Positions 8,792 through 18,626 are shown, counted from the stretch's first letter. The stretch: 64,000 bases of DNA from Nitrosomonas eutropha (GCF_900116685.1 NZ_FPBL01000001.1:470328-534327), one strand, 5' to 3'. Numbers and translations are program-made. Notes: a model not told the origin generated them from the sequence alone.

Positions 8792-11341
8792 ATGAAACGC
8801 ATGTTATTCAATGCGACCCAGCCCGAAGAGCTGCGTGTCGCTATTGTAGATGGGCAGAAGCTCATTGATATAGATATTGAAACCTTGGGCAAGGAACAAC
8901 GCAAAAGTAATATTTATAAAGCTGCTGTTACCCGCCTTGAACCAAGCCTTGAAGCAGCTTTTGTTGATTATGGCGCCGGACGCCACGGTTTTTTACCCTA
9001 TAAGGAGATCGCCCCCACCTGTTTTGACAAAAATACTGAGCGATCCAGTCACCGTATCGGTGAACTGCTGCGCGAAGGTCAGGAGCTGATTGTACAGGTT
9101 GACAAGGATGAACGCGGCAATAAAGGTGCTGCACTCACCACCTATATCTCACTGGCTGGTCGTTACCTTGTTCTGATGCCCAACAACCCGCAGGGAGGAG
9201 GTATTTCACGCCGTGTCAGCGCGGAAGAACGGGCAGAGCTGCGTGAAGTAATCAACCATCTTCAGGTACCCGACGGCATGAGTATCATTGCGCGTACTGC
9301 TGGCATCGGGCGCAACGAAGAGGAATTGCAGTGGGATCTGAACTATCTGGTGCAACTCTGGCGTGCAATCGAGGAAGCAGCCAATAGTGAGAGCGGTGTC
9401 TTTCTGATTTATCAGGAAAGCAGTCTCGTAATTCGCGCCATTCGTGATTATTTCCATGCGGAAATCGGCGAAATTCTGATCGACAACCCTGAGATATATG
9501 AGCAGGCATACCAGTTCATGGCCAATGTCATGCCGGCGAACGTTGACCGGTTAAAGCTCTACCAGGACGATATTCCTCTGTTTTCCCGTTTTCAGATTGA
9601 GCACCAGATTGAAACGGCCTATTCTCGCCAGGTTACACTGCCTTCCGGTGGTTCGATTGTGATTGATCATACCGAGGCACTGGTTTCAATTGACGTCAAC
9701 TCGGCGCGTGCCATACGGGGCTCTGATATAGAAACCACTGCACTCAACACCAATCTTGAAGCCGCTGACGAAATCGCCAGACAATTGCGTTTGCGCGATC
9801 TGGGAGGCTTGGTGGTCGTTGATTTTATCGATATGGAAGTCACCCGCAATCAGCGGGAAGTGGAAACCAATCTGCTGAAGGCATTGCGCCTGGATCGTGC
9901 ACGCGTCCAGATCGGCAAAATTTCCCGTTTTGGATTGCTGGAATTATCCCGCCAGCGTCTGCGGCCCTCCCTCGGGGAAGGCAACTACATCCCCTGTCCT
10001 CGCTGTCACGGCACCGGCCATATCCGGGGAACAGATTCATCTGCGCTACACATACTCAGAATTATCCAGGAAGAAGCCATGAAAGAGCAGACTAGCATGC
10101 TGCAGGTGCAGTTGCCGGTTGATGTTGCCACATTCCTGCTGAATGAAAAACGATCAGAAATATACCGGCTTGAAGCACGTCTGAAAGTTGGCATCATCCT
10201 GATCCCCAATATCTATATGGAGACACCCAACTACACGATAAACCGGCTGCGTCATGAGGATGTCAAATCAACAGAATTGCCGCCAAGCTACGGAATGGTG
10301 GAGAAAATCACTGAAGAAATCACGCTGCCATCTACTTCACAAGAACCCAAGGCAATCCGGCCAAAAGCTGCAGTCACTGGTATCAAGCCCGAACAACCCG
10401 CACCAGTTCCAGAAGAAAAACCCAGAGAACAACTTTCATTCCTGGATAAATTTTTCAGTCTGTTCAGACCGGCAAGCAGCAGTCGGATAGAACCTAAGCA
10501 GGCGGCGGAGGAGTCCCAAGCAAGACCTCCTCGTGGCGAACGAGGCCGAAACAGGCGCGATCGAGGTCGCAACAAGCGTACAAGAAACAATATCCCAGAA
10601 ACAACAGCAAGCGAGACATTACAGGAAACAGGTAATCTGCTGTCACTTGAGCAATCAACCGAACATCCCGTTGAAGGCACGAGCAGCGATGATCACCATC
10701 ATCACAAAGCCGGCCAACAAGATCAGTTACAAGCATCGGGAGTGGAAAATAATCTGCCTGATGCAACGGCAACCGGAGAAGACACAACGCCGGCAGAGGA
10801 TTCTATCAGTGAAAGAAAAACAGATAAACGAGGAGGCCGTTCACGCCGTCGTCGCGGAGGTCTGCATCGTGACCGAGAAGAGCGGGCAGATGCAAATAAA
10901 ACCACTGAACAGGCAGAGGTAGCTCAGATTACAGACAGCGAAAATATTGAGCCAGCTGTACCTTCTGCTGATGGCAAGGAAGATAGGGAACTTTCATTCC
11001 TGCCTCCCATAGAACCGATTCAGTATATTATGCCAATAACATCAGCCGATGATATTACAGCAGAGCAGGAAGCAGCCTCTGCCAAGGTAGTCGAGCCAAT
11101 AAATATTGACGCTGAATCAGATACTGAATCACAGGCCGCTTCTGAACCCCGCCAGCCAATCGAACTACCCGATCTCACCCAGAGTGGACTGGTCATGATA
11201 GAAACAGCTCCAGATAAAATAGCCGAAGCACCAGAGGAATCCTTGGCGCCAGCTAAAAGGCCGCGTATTAGATCCAGCTACTTAGCAGAGCCGGATGCAA
11301 CAAGTTCTGAACCTCTGGTACAAATAGAAACCAGAGATTGA
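8792..11341 (+). CDS. rne: Ribonuclease E
   Basis: An 849-residue endoribonuclease, the scaffold of the RNA degradosome and an rRNA/tRNA processing enzyme. An S1 domain covers about residues 37-120. The catalytic aspartates are D301 (SIDVNS) and D344 (VVVDFIDM), and the zinc-link motif CPRCHGTG has C402 and C405, matching E. coli spacing closely. After about residue 510 the chain becomes low in complexity, with arginine-rich RNA-binding-like patches near residues 577-600 and 680-700 inside acidic, glutamine- and serine-rich sequence. This is the usual disordered scaffold tail, shorter than the E. coli tail (1061 residues in total). The start has a good GGGAG ribosome-binding site. Confidence 0.96.
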   Translation: MKRMLFNATQPEELRVAIVDGQKLIDIDIETLGKEQRKSNIYKAAVTRLEPSLEAAFVDYGAGRHGFLPYKEIAPTCFDKNTERSSHRIGELLREGQELIVQVDKDERGNKGAALTTYISLAGRYLVLMPNNPQGGGISRRVSAEERAELREVINHLQVPDGMSIIARTAGIGRNEEELQWDLNYLVQLWRAIEEAANSESGVFLIYQESSLVIRAIRDYFHAEIGEILIDNPEIYEQAYQFMANVMPANVDRLKLYQDDIPLFSRFQIEHQIETAYSRQVTLPSGGSIVIDHTEALVSIDVNSARAIRGSDIETTALNTNLEAADEIARQLRLRDLGGLVVVDFIDMEVTRNQREVETNLLKALRLDRARVQIGKISRFGLLELSRQRLRPSLGEGNYIPCPRCHGTGHIRGTDSSALHILRIIQEEAMKEQTSMLQVQLPVDVATFLLNEKRSEIYRLEARLKVGIILIPNIYMETPNYTINRLRHEDVKSTELPPSYGMVEKITEEITLPSTSQEPKAIRPKAAVTGIKPEQPAPVPEEKPREQLSFLDKFFSLFRPASSSRIEPKQAAEESQARPPRGERGRNRRDRGRNKRTRNNIPETTASETLQETGNLLSLEQSTEHPVEGTSSDDHHHHKAGQQDQLQASGVENNLPDATATGEDTTPAEDSISERKTDKRGGRSRRRRGGLHRDREERADANKTTEQAEVAQITDSENIEPAVPSADGKEDRELSFLPPIEPIQYIMPITSADDITAEQEAASAKVVEPINIDAESDTESQAASEPRQPIELPDLTQSGLVMIETAPDKIAEAPEESLAPAKRPRIRSSYLAEPDATSSEPLVQIETRD

Positions 11342-11382
11342 TACGCAACAGCTAAATGGCACTTCTAAAATAAATGTGTCTA

Positions 11383-11421
11383 TAACGGACGCGCCGACTA
11401 TAATAGTTAGCGTGTCCGTTA
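11383..11421. terminator. Hairpin between convergent rne and xerD
   Basis: A 12-base inverted repeat (TAACGGACGCGC at 11383-11394 and GCGTGTCCGTTA at 11410-11421, one G-T wobble) with a 15-base loop lies between the 3' ends of rne and xerD. It could end transcription from either side. The T-run expected of a strong intrinsic terminator is missing, so it may instead only stabilise mRNA ends. Confidence 0.45.
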
Positions 11422-11459
11422 TTGCGCGGCCCATAATAGATTGATGAATACCATTGTCG

Positions 11460-12377
11460 CTACAGTTTTCCTCTTGGATGATGGTGGGCATGCAATTGTT
11501 TGAGTCGTTCACGTGCAACATGCGTATAAATCTGTGTGGTAGAAATATCGCTGTGACCTAACAGCAACTGCACCACGCGCAAATCAGCACCATGATTCAG
11601 TAAATGGGTAGCAAATGCATGGCGCAACGTATGTGGCGACAGTTGCTTTACAATCCCTGCCTGTTGCGCATGACGCTTGATCAGATACCAGAACGCCTGG
11701 CGAGTCATAGCATCTCCCCGTGTTGTAATAAACAGCTTATTGCTGTGTTTACCGGCCAGCAGTATCGGACGCGCTTCCCGCAGATATAAATCCAACCAGT
11801 ACAACGCCTCATCCCCCAAAGGAATCAGGCGTTCCTTGTTGCCTTTACCCAGAATACGCACTACTCCCATATCCTGGCGGACTTGAGAAATAGCCAGACC
11901 AACCAACTCGGAAACACGTAACCCTGCAGCATAAAGTATCTCCAGCATGGCGCGATCTCGCAATCCGAGTGATTGCTTGATATCCGGGGCTGCCAATAGC
12001 GCCTCTACTTCAGATTCAGTCAGGCTCACAGGGAGATGACGGGAGACTTTCGGGCTATCTATATTTACAGCAGGGTCGATAAGAATCTTCCCCTGGCGCA
12101 GCAAATACCGGTAAAACCGTTTGATACAGGCTAATGCCCTGCTGGCAGTGCTTGCTTTCTTCCCTTGCGTAATCCTGTCGGACAAAAATACCAATAGATC
12201 AGCCTGCGTTACGTCGCTCAATAGCCCATTTGTCCGTTCCTGCCGACCGAGCCATTCAATCAGCTGCATCAGATCAGATCGATAACTGGCTAGTGTATTA
12301 CGGGACAAACCATCTTCCAGCCACAAGACATCCGTAAACTCATCCAGCATCCGGATATTGGCTTCAAAGGTATTCAC
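11460..12377 (-). CDS. xerD: Tyrosine recombinase XerD
   Basis: A 305-residue site-specific tyrosine recombinase that, with XerC, resolves chromosome dimers at dif during FtsK-driven segregation. An N-terminal SAM-like core-binding domain covers about residues 8-95. The catalytic set is complete: R154 (GLRVSELVGL), K178 in the beta-hairpin GKGNKER, H249 and R252 (SPHTLRHAF), H275 (LGHSD) and the nucleophile Y284 (TTQIYTHV). The wording LGHSDISTTQIYTHV is typical of XerD. The gene is on its own strand, convergent with rne, and has no mobile-element context, which favours the housekeeping role. Confidence 0.93.
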   Translation of the reverse strand: MNTFEANIRMLDEFTDVLWLEDGLSRNTLASYRSDLMQLIEWLGRQERTNGLLSDVTQADLLVFLSDRITQGKKASTASRALACIKRFYRYLLRQGKILIDPAVNIDSPKVSRHLPVSLTESEVEALLAAPDIKQSLGLRDRAMLEILYAAGLRVSELVGLAISQVRQDMGVVRILGKGNKERLIPLGDEALYWLDLYLREARPILLAGKHSNKLFITTRGDAMTRQAFWYLIKRHAQQAGIVKQLSPHTLRHAFATHLLNHGADLRVVQLLLGHSDISTTQIYTHVARERLKQLHAHHHPRGKL

Positions 12378-12482
12378 AGTGGTTTTATTGACAAGCTCCG
12401 GATACGAGCAAGTTCGGTTAATTGATAATTTTTGTCAATAACGGCAGAGCAGGAATTTTTTCAGACTATTCCACAAACCCGA

Positions 12483-13334
12483 TCAGCGATTGAGGATGAT
12501 TTCCAGCACAAACTTGCTGCCAATATAGGATAGAACAAGCGCAACAAATCCAGCCAACATCCAGCGAATGGCAGTACGCCCGCGCCATCCGTACAGATGT
12601 CTGCCAGCCAGCAGAGCTGCGAATATCCCCCAGGAAATAAAACCAAACAATGACTTGTGCGTAAACGGCACCGACTTGCCAAACAATTCCTCTGAAAATA
12701 CGATACCGCTGAGCAAAGTGAGACTAAGCAGAATAAACCCGATCCATACCAGGCGGAAAAGCATTTTATCCATCACCAGCAGCGGTGGCAGCTGTACAAA
12801 GAGCGAGGACACAACAGAATGATGCAGGCGACGCTCAAGAAGTGTCATAAGAGCTGCATGCAGAGCGGCAATCGTAAACAGACTGTAAGCAAGCATTGCT
12901 GTCAGCAAATGTGCCTTGAAAGCTGTCATCCCGGCATGTGCCAGCGGATGGACGGAAGGCAGTAACAGTGGAATCAGAACTGCGATCGCCGCTATGGCAG
13001 AAATCGGTGCGATGAGATTTTGTAATCCCTGTAGCGAGGATAAAAAACCTGATATCCAATAAATCAGGGCAGTCAGCCATACAATGGCTGAAATGGCATT
13101 GCCAACACCAAAGCTCAGCATATCATCCATAAACACCGAACGGTAAAGCACCACGCCATGCATCACCAGAGGGATAAGCATCATAAACTGCTGTAACTTC
13201 ACATTCGGTGCCGTTCCTGCAGTATTCGCCTGCAACGCTGGTACAACTGTGCGCAAGGTTCGCCAGAAATACCATCCGGAAATCCCGTAAAGCAATGAAG
13301 TACTGAGATAAGTTAGAATACTGGGCATTGGCAA
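12483..13334 (-). CDS. Cytochrome c assembly/CcsA-like inner-membrane protein (YpjD family)
   Basis: A 283-residue membrane protein with about eight hydrophobic helices, related to the CcsA/CcmC haem-handling family (the cytochrome c assembly protein domain). The C-terminal half has KSLFGFISWGIFAALLAGRHLYGWRGR, with a conserved histidine region. Members of this group next to ffh are usually annotated as inner-membrane protein YpjD, of unproven function. It is divergent from ffh by 136 bases. Whether it really handles haem cannot be told from sequence alone; the tryptophan-rich WWD motif of true haem handlers is not obvious. Confidence 0.8.
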   Translation of the reverse strand: MPMPSILTYLSTSLLYGISGWYFWRTLRTVVPALQANTAGTAPNVKLQQFMMLIPLVMHGVVLYRSVFMDDMLSFGVGNAISAIVWLTALIYWISGFLSSLQGLQNLIAPISAIAAIAVLIPLLLPSVHPLAHAGMTAFKAHLLTAMLAYSLFTIAALHAALMTLLERRLHHSVVSSLFVQLPPLLVMDKMLFRLVWIGFILLSLTLLSGIVFSEELFGKSVPFTHKSLFGFISWGIFAALLAGRHLYGWRGRTAIRWMLAGFVALVLSYIGSKFVLEIILNR

Positions 13335-13470
13335 TCAATCTGAACAATTGGTGGGAAACAACCAGTCTACCCTTCGTCCGGATAAAGCTGAAGTGCTGTT
13401 TGACAGTTTTCATGAAGTTTAACACAGGGAATAACTCTCACCAGCGGATACCGTTTCAACAGGAGCCTAC

Positions 13471-14820
13471 ATGTTTGACAATTTAACTGAACGACTTTCC
13501 GGCGTTATCAAAACTCTGCGTGGTGAAGCACGCCTGACCGAAAGCAATATCCAGGAAGCTCTGCGTGAGGTGCGCATAGCCTTGATTGAGGCTGATGTCG
13601 CCCTGCCTGCAATTAAAGTGTTTATTGAACAGGTCAAACAACGCGCCATCGGCCACGAAGTACTGGGCAAACTCTCTCCCGGGCAGGCTTTTATCGGCGT
13701 TGTCCACGAAGAACTGATGGCCATCATGGGTGGAGATAAAGCGGATATCAATCTGAATGTTGCTCCACCTGCCGTCATTTTAATGGCGGGTCTACAAGGT
13801 GCTGGTAAGACCACCAGCAGCGGCAAGCTGGCAAAGTGGTTGATGGAGCAGAAAAAAAAGAAAGTGCTGCTGGTATCTTGTGACATTTACCGTCCGGCTG
13901 CAATTGAACAACTGGCACTTCTGGCCGAGCAAACCGGAGCCGATTTCTTTCCGGTAAAAACCGGCCAGCAACCAGCCGAAATTAGCACTGCTGCTCTGGA
14001 TTTCGCACGCAAGCATCATCATGATGTAGTAATCGTTGATACCGCCGGAAGACTGGGTATCGATGAGGCCATGATGCAGGAAATCAGCCAGCTGGAACAA
14101 TTGCTGAAACCGGTTGAAACATTATTTGTTGCCGATGCCATGCAGGGGCAGGATGCAGTCAATACCGCCAAAGCCTTTTCTGAAGCACTGCCGTTGACCG
14201 GGGTGATTCTTACCAAACTCGATGGTGATGCACGCGGAGGAGCGGCACTGTCCGTCCGGCACATCACTGGCAAACCGATCAAATTTGCTGGTGTTGCTGA
14301 AAAACTTACCGGATTGGAGCCGTTTTATCCTGATCGCATGGCCTCGCGTATCCTTGGTATGGGGGATGTGCTTGGACTGATTGAGGAAGCACAACGCACC
14401 ACCGATCAGCAAGAAGCAGAACGCCTGATGAAAAAAATGAAATCAGGTAAAGGCTTCGATCTGAATGATTTCCAGCAGCAATTTCAGCAAATGAAAAAAA
14501 TGGGAGGCATGAGCGCCATGCTGGATAAATTACCGCATCAGCTCAGCCAAGCCGCCCAGAACATGAATGTGGATGAGAAAGTTATCAATCGTACCGAAGG
14601 CATTATTAACTCTATGACGCCTCAGGAACGAGCCAAACCGGAAATCATCAAAGCCTCCCGCAAACGCCGAATTGCTGCAGGTTCCGGCGCTTCTGTACAG
14701 GAAGTCAATCGTCTGCTTACACAGTTTGAGCAGGCACGCAAGATGATGAAAATGATGAATAAGGGGGGAATGGCAAAAATGATGCGCGCAGTCAAGGGAA
14801 TGCTCCCCGGTATGCGGTAG
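13471..14820 (+). CDS. ffh: Signal recognition particle GTPase Ffh
   Basis: A 449-residue SRP54 protein that binds 4.5S RNA and signal sequences and targets ribosomes to FtsY. An N-terminal helical N domain (about residues 1-90) is followed by the GTPase G domain with GLQGAGKTTSSGKLA (P-loop), the DTAGR motif and TKLDGDARGGAA. The C-terminal M domain is methionine-rich, with several MKKM and MMKMM stretches after residue 320, and it ends MLPGMR. All expected motifs are intact and the length is typical. Start codon ATG 13471 follows the Shine-Dalgarno-like CAGGAG. Confidence 0.97.
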   Translation: MFDNLTERLSGVIKTLRGEARLTESNIQEALREVRIALIEADVALPAIKVFIEQVKQRAIGHEVLGKLSPGQAFIGVVHEELMAIMGGDKADINLNVAPPAVILMAGLQGAGKTTSSGKLAKWLMEQKKKKVLLVSCDIYRPAAIEQLALLAEQTGADFFPVKTGQQPAEISTAALDFARKHHHDVVIVDTAGRLGIDEAMMQEISQLEQLLKPVETLFVADAMQGQDAVNTAKAFSEALPLTGVILTKLDGDARGGAALSVRHITGKPIKFAGVAEKLTGLEPFYPDRMASRILGMGDVLGLIEEAQRTTDQQEAERLMKKMKSGKGFDLNDFQQQFQQMKKMGGMSAMLDKLPHQLSQAAQNMNVDEKVINRTEGIINSMTPQERAKPEIIKASRKRRIAAGSGASVQEVNRLLTQFEQARKMMKMMNKGGMAKMMRAVKGMLPGMR

Positions 14821-15187
14821 GTGTTCACATTAATATAAATTACACCAGAGTTATCTGGTAGCAGATACAGCATTTATCAGACGAAATATTGTAGGCACTA
14901 TGGCATGCTATCTACCCGGGCTGGTTGACACACCGACGCAAGACGGACTCAACCAACCCGGGAGCCAGTAAAATCGGACAAGGTCGTGGTTGATGAAGAA
15001 AACCTCACACTCAAGATACAAGAAGAACTGTATGAGCCCGCGAAGAAAAATTGGCAAGCTCGCTACCAGGAGTTCATTGACGCCATTCTTTCAAACTCAC
15101 GTGGCGTTCTTGAAAGAATGGCGCTGGACTCTGTGCCGAGCGATAACATCAGGAGTAGTAACCAAAAGGATATTGATGCATGCACTA
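14821..15187. other. Intergenic region with a long imperfect hairpin and doubtful reading frames
   Basis: No recognisable gene lies between ffh and the DUF192 gene. A strong imperfect inverted repeat occurs at 14915-14962: CCCGGGCTGGTTGA pairs with TCAACCAACCCGGG with one mismatch and a 20-base loop. It could stabilise or end the ffh transcript, but no T-run follows. A GTG-initiated frame at 14986-15237 (83 residues, beginning VVDEENLTLKIQEELYEP) and an overlapping ATG frame from 14991 are open. Neither resembles a family I know, and the first runs into the 3' end of the opposite gene. They may be remnants of a lost gene. Confidence 0.4.
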
Positions 15188-15631
15188 CTACATACCACCC
15201 ATATCCGGAATTCCCGCGACCTGATCTCCTGCCCTGATTTCTCGTTCTTCAAACCAGCCAGAGTTCATTTCAAGTGCATATCGAGCTGCACTGGCCGGGC
15301 AGTGTGGAGTGAGTGTTTCGGGTGCCATTTCAGCAAGATTGATGATCTTCCCTGTTTCATCCAGGAAGGCAACACTCAAAGGGATAATGGTATCTTCCAT
15401 CCACATGCAGTGGATACCAGGAGCTGGAAAAACAAAAAGCATGCCATCATTTTCCGGTAGGCTATGTCGATACATCAGTCCAATCATACGAGCTGAAGTG
15501 GTATCCGCCAGCTCAATGGTGATTACGTGATCCAAAATACTAAGCTTCATGATTGGTAACTGTTGGTTTTCGGCATCAGCCGTACTCAACCCGCTGATTA
15601 CCAACAGTACGACAAAACAGGCTCTCAGCAT
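15188..15631 (-). CDS. DUF192 family secreted protein
   Basis: A 147-residue protein with a signal peptide at about residues 1-20 (cleavage near STADA) followed by a DUF192 domain. Family features seen are [20 protein letters not shown], the MLFVFP segment, the conserved [16 protein letters not shown] and the C-terminal [14 protein letters not shown]192 proteins are small beta-rich proteins of unknown function, exported in many bacteria. The gene overlaps the end of dut by seven bases on the same strand, so the pair is probably co-transcribed from the coaBC-dut direction. Confidence 0.88.
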   Translation of the reverse strand: MLRACFVVLLVISGLSTADAENQQLPIMKLSILDHVITIELADTTSARMIGLMYRHSLPENDGMLFVFPAPGIHCMWMEDTIIPLSVAFLDETGKIINLAEMAPETLTPHCPASAARYALEMNSGWFEEREIRAGDQVAGIPDMGGM

Positions 15632-16074
15632 TTGCCGGTACTGCCGAATCCCTGCTCTCCACGCTGACTCTGCTGAAAATCATTCACCACATTGAAGCTG
15701 GCTTGTATTACCGGGACGATGACCAGTTGCGCAATTCGTTCCAATGGCGCCAGTGCAAATGTAGTCTGCCCCCGATTCCAGCAGGAAACCAGGATTTGTC
15801 CCTGATAATCCGAATCGATCAGCCCTACCAGATTGCCCAGCACGATTCCATACTTATGCCCCAAGCCAGAGCGTGGCAGAACCACGGCGGCGAAACCGGG
15901 GTCAGCCAGATGAATAGCTATTCCGGAGGGAATCAGAAGTGTCTCACCCGGGTGAATCTCGGTGCGCTCATCAATGCAGGCGCGTAAATCCAGGCCAGCT
16001 GATCCGGGCGTGGCATAACCGGGAAAGCAATCTTTCAGACGGGGATCGAGCAATTTGATGTCAACTTGTTTCAT
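15625..16074 (-). CDS. dut: dUTP diphosphatase
   Basis: A 149-residue trimeric dUTPase that hydrolyses dUTP to dUMP and so keeps uracil out of DNA and feeds thymidylate synthesis. The five family motifs are visible: [35 protein letters not shown] (catalytic Asp and uracil pocket), the [10 protein letters not shown] segment and the C-terminal phosphate-binding [10 protein letters not shown]. Length and motif spacing are normal. It lies nine bases downstream of coaBC and overlaps the DUF192 gene. The coaBC-dut order is common in Proteobacteria. Confidence 0.97.
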   Translation of the reverse strand: MKQVDIKLLDPRLKDCFPGYATPGSAGLDLRACIDERTEIHPGETLLIPSGIAIHLADPGFAAVVLPRSGLGHKYGIVLGNLVGLIDSDYQGQILVSCWNRGQTTFALAPLERIAQLVIVPVIQASFNVVNDFQQSQRGEQGFGSTGKC

Positions 16075-16083
16075 TGTGATGAT

Positions 16084-17289
16084 TCATCCTTTGTGTTTAT
16101 TGTAGAGACCAGCGATGTGCGCCATCACTAGCCTTGCTTGTGCGTTCTTGTCAGTTCTTGGCAAGTAATGTGATCCGTTCTCATCCAACAGAATCAGTGC
16201 GCTCTCATTTGCGCCAATGGCTTCAACAGCATTGTTAGCAACAATCAGTGGTAATTTTTTACTTTTTCTTTTTTCTTCCGCATATTGTTCAATACTATCC
16301 GTTTCCGCCGCAAACCCAACACAAAACGGAGGATTGGTCAGGCCGGCCACATATTGCAAAATATCTGGATTAGGAATCAGCGCCAGCGTAATATCCGCTG
16401 CTGTCTTTTTCAGTTTGAAAGAATGTTGTTCAACCGGACGATAATCCGCAACTGCTGCCACACTGATAAAGATATCACTGCTGCTCACCTCATCTTTTAC
16501 AGCAGCAAACATTGCCTCAGCACTAACAACACGAATAAGTTTGTGGACAGCCGGAAATGGTAGGCAGATTGGGCCGCATACAAGCGTCGCTTGCGCTCCA
16601 GCCGCAAGCGCAGCTTGCGCAATTGCCAATCCCATTTTTCCGGAACTCCGATTAGTTAACCCCCTGACCGCATCAATCGCCTCAAAAGTAGGTCCGGCTG
16701 TAATCAGTACTCGCCTGCCATCAAGATATTTAGGCTGAAAGAAACTGCGCACTGCATCCAGCAAATTTATCGGCTCCAGCATGCGCCCTGCCCCGGTTTC
16801 TCCACATGCCTGATAACCGCTATCCGGGCCGAGTACTGTAATCTCATCCTGTTGCAAGGTAGTCAGATTACGTCGAGTTGCAGCGTTTTCCCACATTTGT
16901 AAGTTCATGGCTGGAGCGATCAGCAAAGGACAGTTTCGCGCTAAACAAAGCGTAGAAAGCAAATCATCAGCCAAGCCATGCGCGATTTTGGCAATGAAAT
17001 CTGCACTCGCTGGCGCAATCAAAATCGCATCTGCCTCCCGGGAAAGATTGATATGCGCCATGCTGTTTAGCACACCTGCATCCCAAAGCTCAGTAAATAC
17101 TTTCCTGCCTGTCAGCGCCTGAAATGTAGGTGCACCGACAAACCGGCAAGCAGATTCAGTCATTACAACCTGTACCTCCACTCCTTCCTGCATCAGCAAC
17201 CGGGTCAGTTCCGCCACCTTATAGGCAGCAATACCGCCTGTTACTCCCAATAACAGGCGCTTTCCTGCAAGCGAGCAAGCTGAAATCAT
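16084..17289 (-). CDS. coaBC: Bifunctional phosphopantothenoylcysteine decarboxylase/phosphopantothenate-cysteine ligase
   Basis: A 401-residue Dfp/CoaBC enzyme catalysing two consecutive steps of coenzyme A synthesis. The N-terminal flavoprotein decarboxylase half (about residues 1-185) begins LLLGVTGGIAAYKVAELTR and contains the conserved PAMNLQMWENAATRRN segment and the substrate-binding flap ACGETGAGRMLEP. The C-terminal synthetase half (about 190-400) carries ITAGPTFEAIDAVRGLTNRS and the later lysine-rich SFKLKK motif. The two halves are fused in the normal way. It is divergent from radC, and dut follows on the same strand. Confidence 0.96.
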   Translation of the reverse strand: MISACSLAGKRLLLGVTGGIAAYKVAELTRLLMQEGVEVQVVMTESACRFVGAPTFQALTGRKVFTELWDAGVLNSMAHINLSREADAILIAPASADFIAKIAHGLADDLLSTLCLARNCPLLIAPAMNLQMWENAATRRNLTTLQQDEITVLGPDSGYQACGETGAGRMLEPINLLDAVRSFFQPKYLDGRRVLITAGPTFEAIDAVRGLTNRSSGKMGLAIAQAALAAGAQATLVCGPICLPFPAVHKLIRVVSAEAMFAAVKDEVSSSDIFISVAAVADYRPVEQHSFKLKKTAADITLALIPNPDILQYVAGLTNPPFCVGFAAETDSIEQYAEEKRKSKKLPLIVANNAVEAIGANESALILLDENGSHYLPRTDKNAQARLVMAHIAGLYNKHKG

Positions 17290-17422
17290 GACAATAAATC
17301 TATATTCAGTTGGTTAGACATATTTTTGAATAAAAACAAATAGCTATTCATTTTTACCCACAATGACCGTTCATTCGTATTACTAAATTAAACACACTCA
17401 TTTTTACAGGATTCATTTAAAT

Positions 17423-18097
17423 ATGGCAATTTCAGACTGGCCGGAAGCCGAACGTCCACGGGAAAAGTTAATCCAGAAAGGCGCAACCGTACTTTCCGAT
17501 GCGGAATTACTAGCTATTTTTCTGCGTACTGGAATTACCGGAAAAAGTGCAGTTGAGCTGGCACGTAATCTGTTAACTCATTTTGGCAGCCTGACAAAAC
17601 TATGTGCAGCGAATTTACACGAATTTAGTAAATTGCCTGGAATGGGGCCGGCAAAATTTGCACAATTGCAGGCAGTTATGGAAATGGCAAGACGTGCACT
17701 GGCAGAAGAGCTCAAAAGCGGTGATATTATGGATTCACCACAGTCTGTGCGCAGTTATCTCCGTCTTAGCCTGGGAGGAAAGCCACATGAAGTTTTTGTC
17801 GGTATTTTTCTGGATGCCAGACACCGAACCATAATGATCGAAGAACTATTTCGTGGCACACTCACCCAAGCCAGTGTTTATCCACGTGAAGTAGTCAAGC
17901 GCGCCCTGTATCATAACGCAGCTGCCATGATTTTCGCGCATAATCACCCTTCCGGAGTCGCCGAACCCAGCAGGGCAGATGAAATGTTGACCCAATCTCT
18001 CAAACAGGCGCTTGCGCTGGTAGATGTGAAAGTGCTTGATCACTTTGTAATTGGTAACAATGAAACCGTATCATTTGCAGAACGGGGCTTGATTTAA
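17423..18097 (+). CDS. radC: RadC family JAMM/MPN protein
   Basis: A 224-residue RadC protein. An N-terminal helix-hairpin-helix region ([17 protein letters not shown] through [15 protein letters not shown]) precedes a JAMM metalloprotease-like domain with the motif [16 protein letters not shown], which supplies the zinc-binding histidines and aspartate. RadC was once linked to DNA repair in E. coli, but its biochemical role is still unclear. It lies directly upstream of rpmB, as in many Proteobacteria, but rpmB has its own promoter-like sequence. Confidence 0.94.
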   Translation: MAISDWPEAERPREKLIQKGATVLSDAELLAIFLRTGITGKSAVELARNLLTHFGSLTKLCAANLHEFSKLPGMGPAKFAQLQAVMEMARRALAEELKSGDIMDSPQSVRSYLRLSLGGKPHEVFVGIFLDARHRTIMIEELFRGTLTQASVYPREVVKRALYHNAAAMIFAHNHPSGVAEPSRADEMLTQSLKQALALVDVKVLDHFVIGNNETVSFAERGLI

Positions 18098-18098
18098 A

Positions 18099-18128
18099 TT
18101 GAAAAAACATATCTCTACAAGCTATAAT
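18099..18128 (+). promoter_or_regulatory. Sigma-70 type promoter for rpmB-rpmG
   Basis: TTGAAA at 18099-18104 and TATAAT at 18123-18128 are separated by 18 bases, a good match to the vegetative promoter consensus. Transcription would start near 18135, giving a leader of about 30 bases before the rpmB ATG. The element begins just after the radC stop codon. Confidence 0.6.
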
Positions 18129-18165
18129 GCAAGGCTTCAGTATTTTAATGACAGGAGTTAGTAAC

Positions 18166-18402
18166 ATGGCGCGTGTATGTCAAGTCACGGGAAAGCGTCC
18201 CATGAGCGGCCATCATGTCTCTCATGCAAACAACAAAACCAAACGCCGCTTTCTACCCAACCTTCAATCACACCGCTTTTGGTTAGAAAGTGAAAATCGC
18301 TGGATACGTTTACGTCTTACCAATGCCGCGTTACGTACCATAGATAAAAACGGCATCGATGCAGTAATTGCCGACATGCGTTCGCGCGGAGAACGTATCT
18401 GA
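18166..18402 (+). CDS. rpmB: 50S ribosomal protein L28
   Basis: A 78-residue L28 protein. The sequence begins [20 protein letters not shown] and continues with the [13 protein letters not shown] segment, both diagnostic of bacterial L28. The ATG at 18166 was chosen over in-frame ATGs at 18127 and 18148 because ACAGGAG lies just upstream and because it gives the canonical N terminus. It is followed after 40 bases by rpmG, the usual rpmB-rpmG ribosomal operon, behind a sigma-70-like promoter. Confidence 0.97.
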   Translation: MARVCQVTGKRPMSGHHVSHANNKTKRRFLPNLQSHRFWLESENRWIRLRLTNAALRTIDKNGIDAVIADMRSRGERI

Positions 18403-18442
18403 TTGACACTCGGCAAGACGACGAACCAAGAAAGGTGTATTT

Positions 18443-18598
18443 ATGCGTGAAAAAATAAAACTGGAATCCTCAGCAGGTACAGGTCACTTTTATACCACGA
18501 CCAAAAACAAGCGCGCCAACCCGGAAAAATTGGAGCTCAAAAAATTTGATCCGGTAGCGAGAAAACATGTTATGTACAAAGAAACAAAACTAAAATAA
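18443..18598 (+). CDS. rpmG: 50S ribosomal protein L33
   Basis: A 51-residue L33 protein. It starts [20 protein letters not shown] and ends [16 protein letters not shown], the typical bacterial L33 sequence. It lacks the CxxC zinc-ribbon cysteines, as the zinc-independent C- form does. AAAGGTG lies upstream of the ATG. It is the second gene of the rpmB-rpmG operon, and a strong terminator follows 28 bases after its stop codon. Confidence 0.97.
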   Translation: MREKIKLESSAGTGHFYTTTKNKRANPEKLELKKFDPVARKHVMYKETKLK

Positions 18599-18626
18599 AT
18601 GCATTTTGTTCTTTTAATTTGTTACC

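Noticed and set aside
12385..12441. Inverted repeat TTATTGACAA/TTGTCAATAA upstream of xerD
   Set aside because: The arms are separated by 37 AT-rich bases and no regulator is known. Chance is a fair explanation.
14915..14962. Possible tRNA or integron recombination site
   Set aside because: The hairpin has no T-loop or anticodon arm, and the attC core sites are missing.
14990..15460. 156-codon frame across the DUF192 gene
   Set aside because: It is mostly antisense to the clear DUF192 coding sequence, so most of it is a shadow frame.
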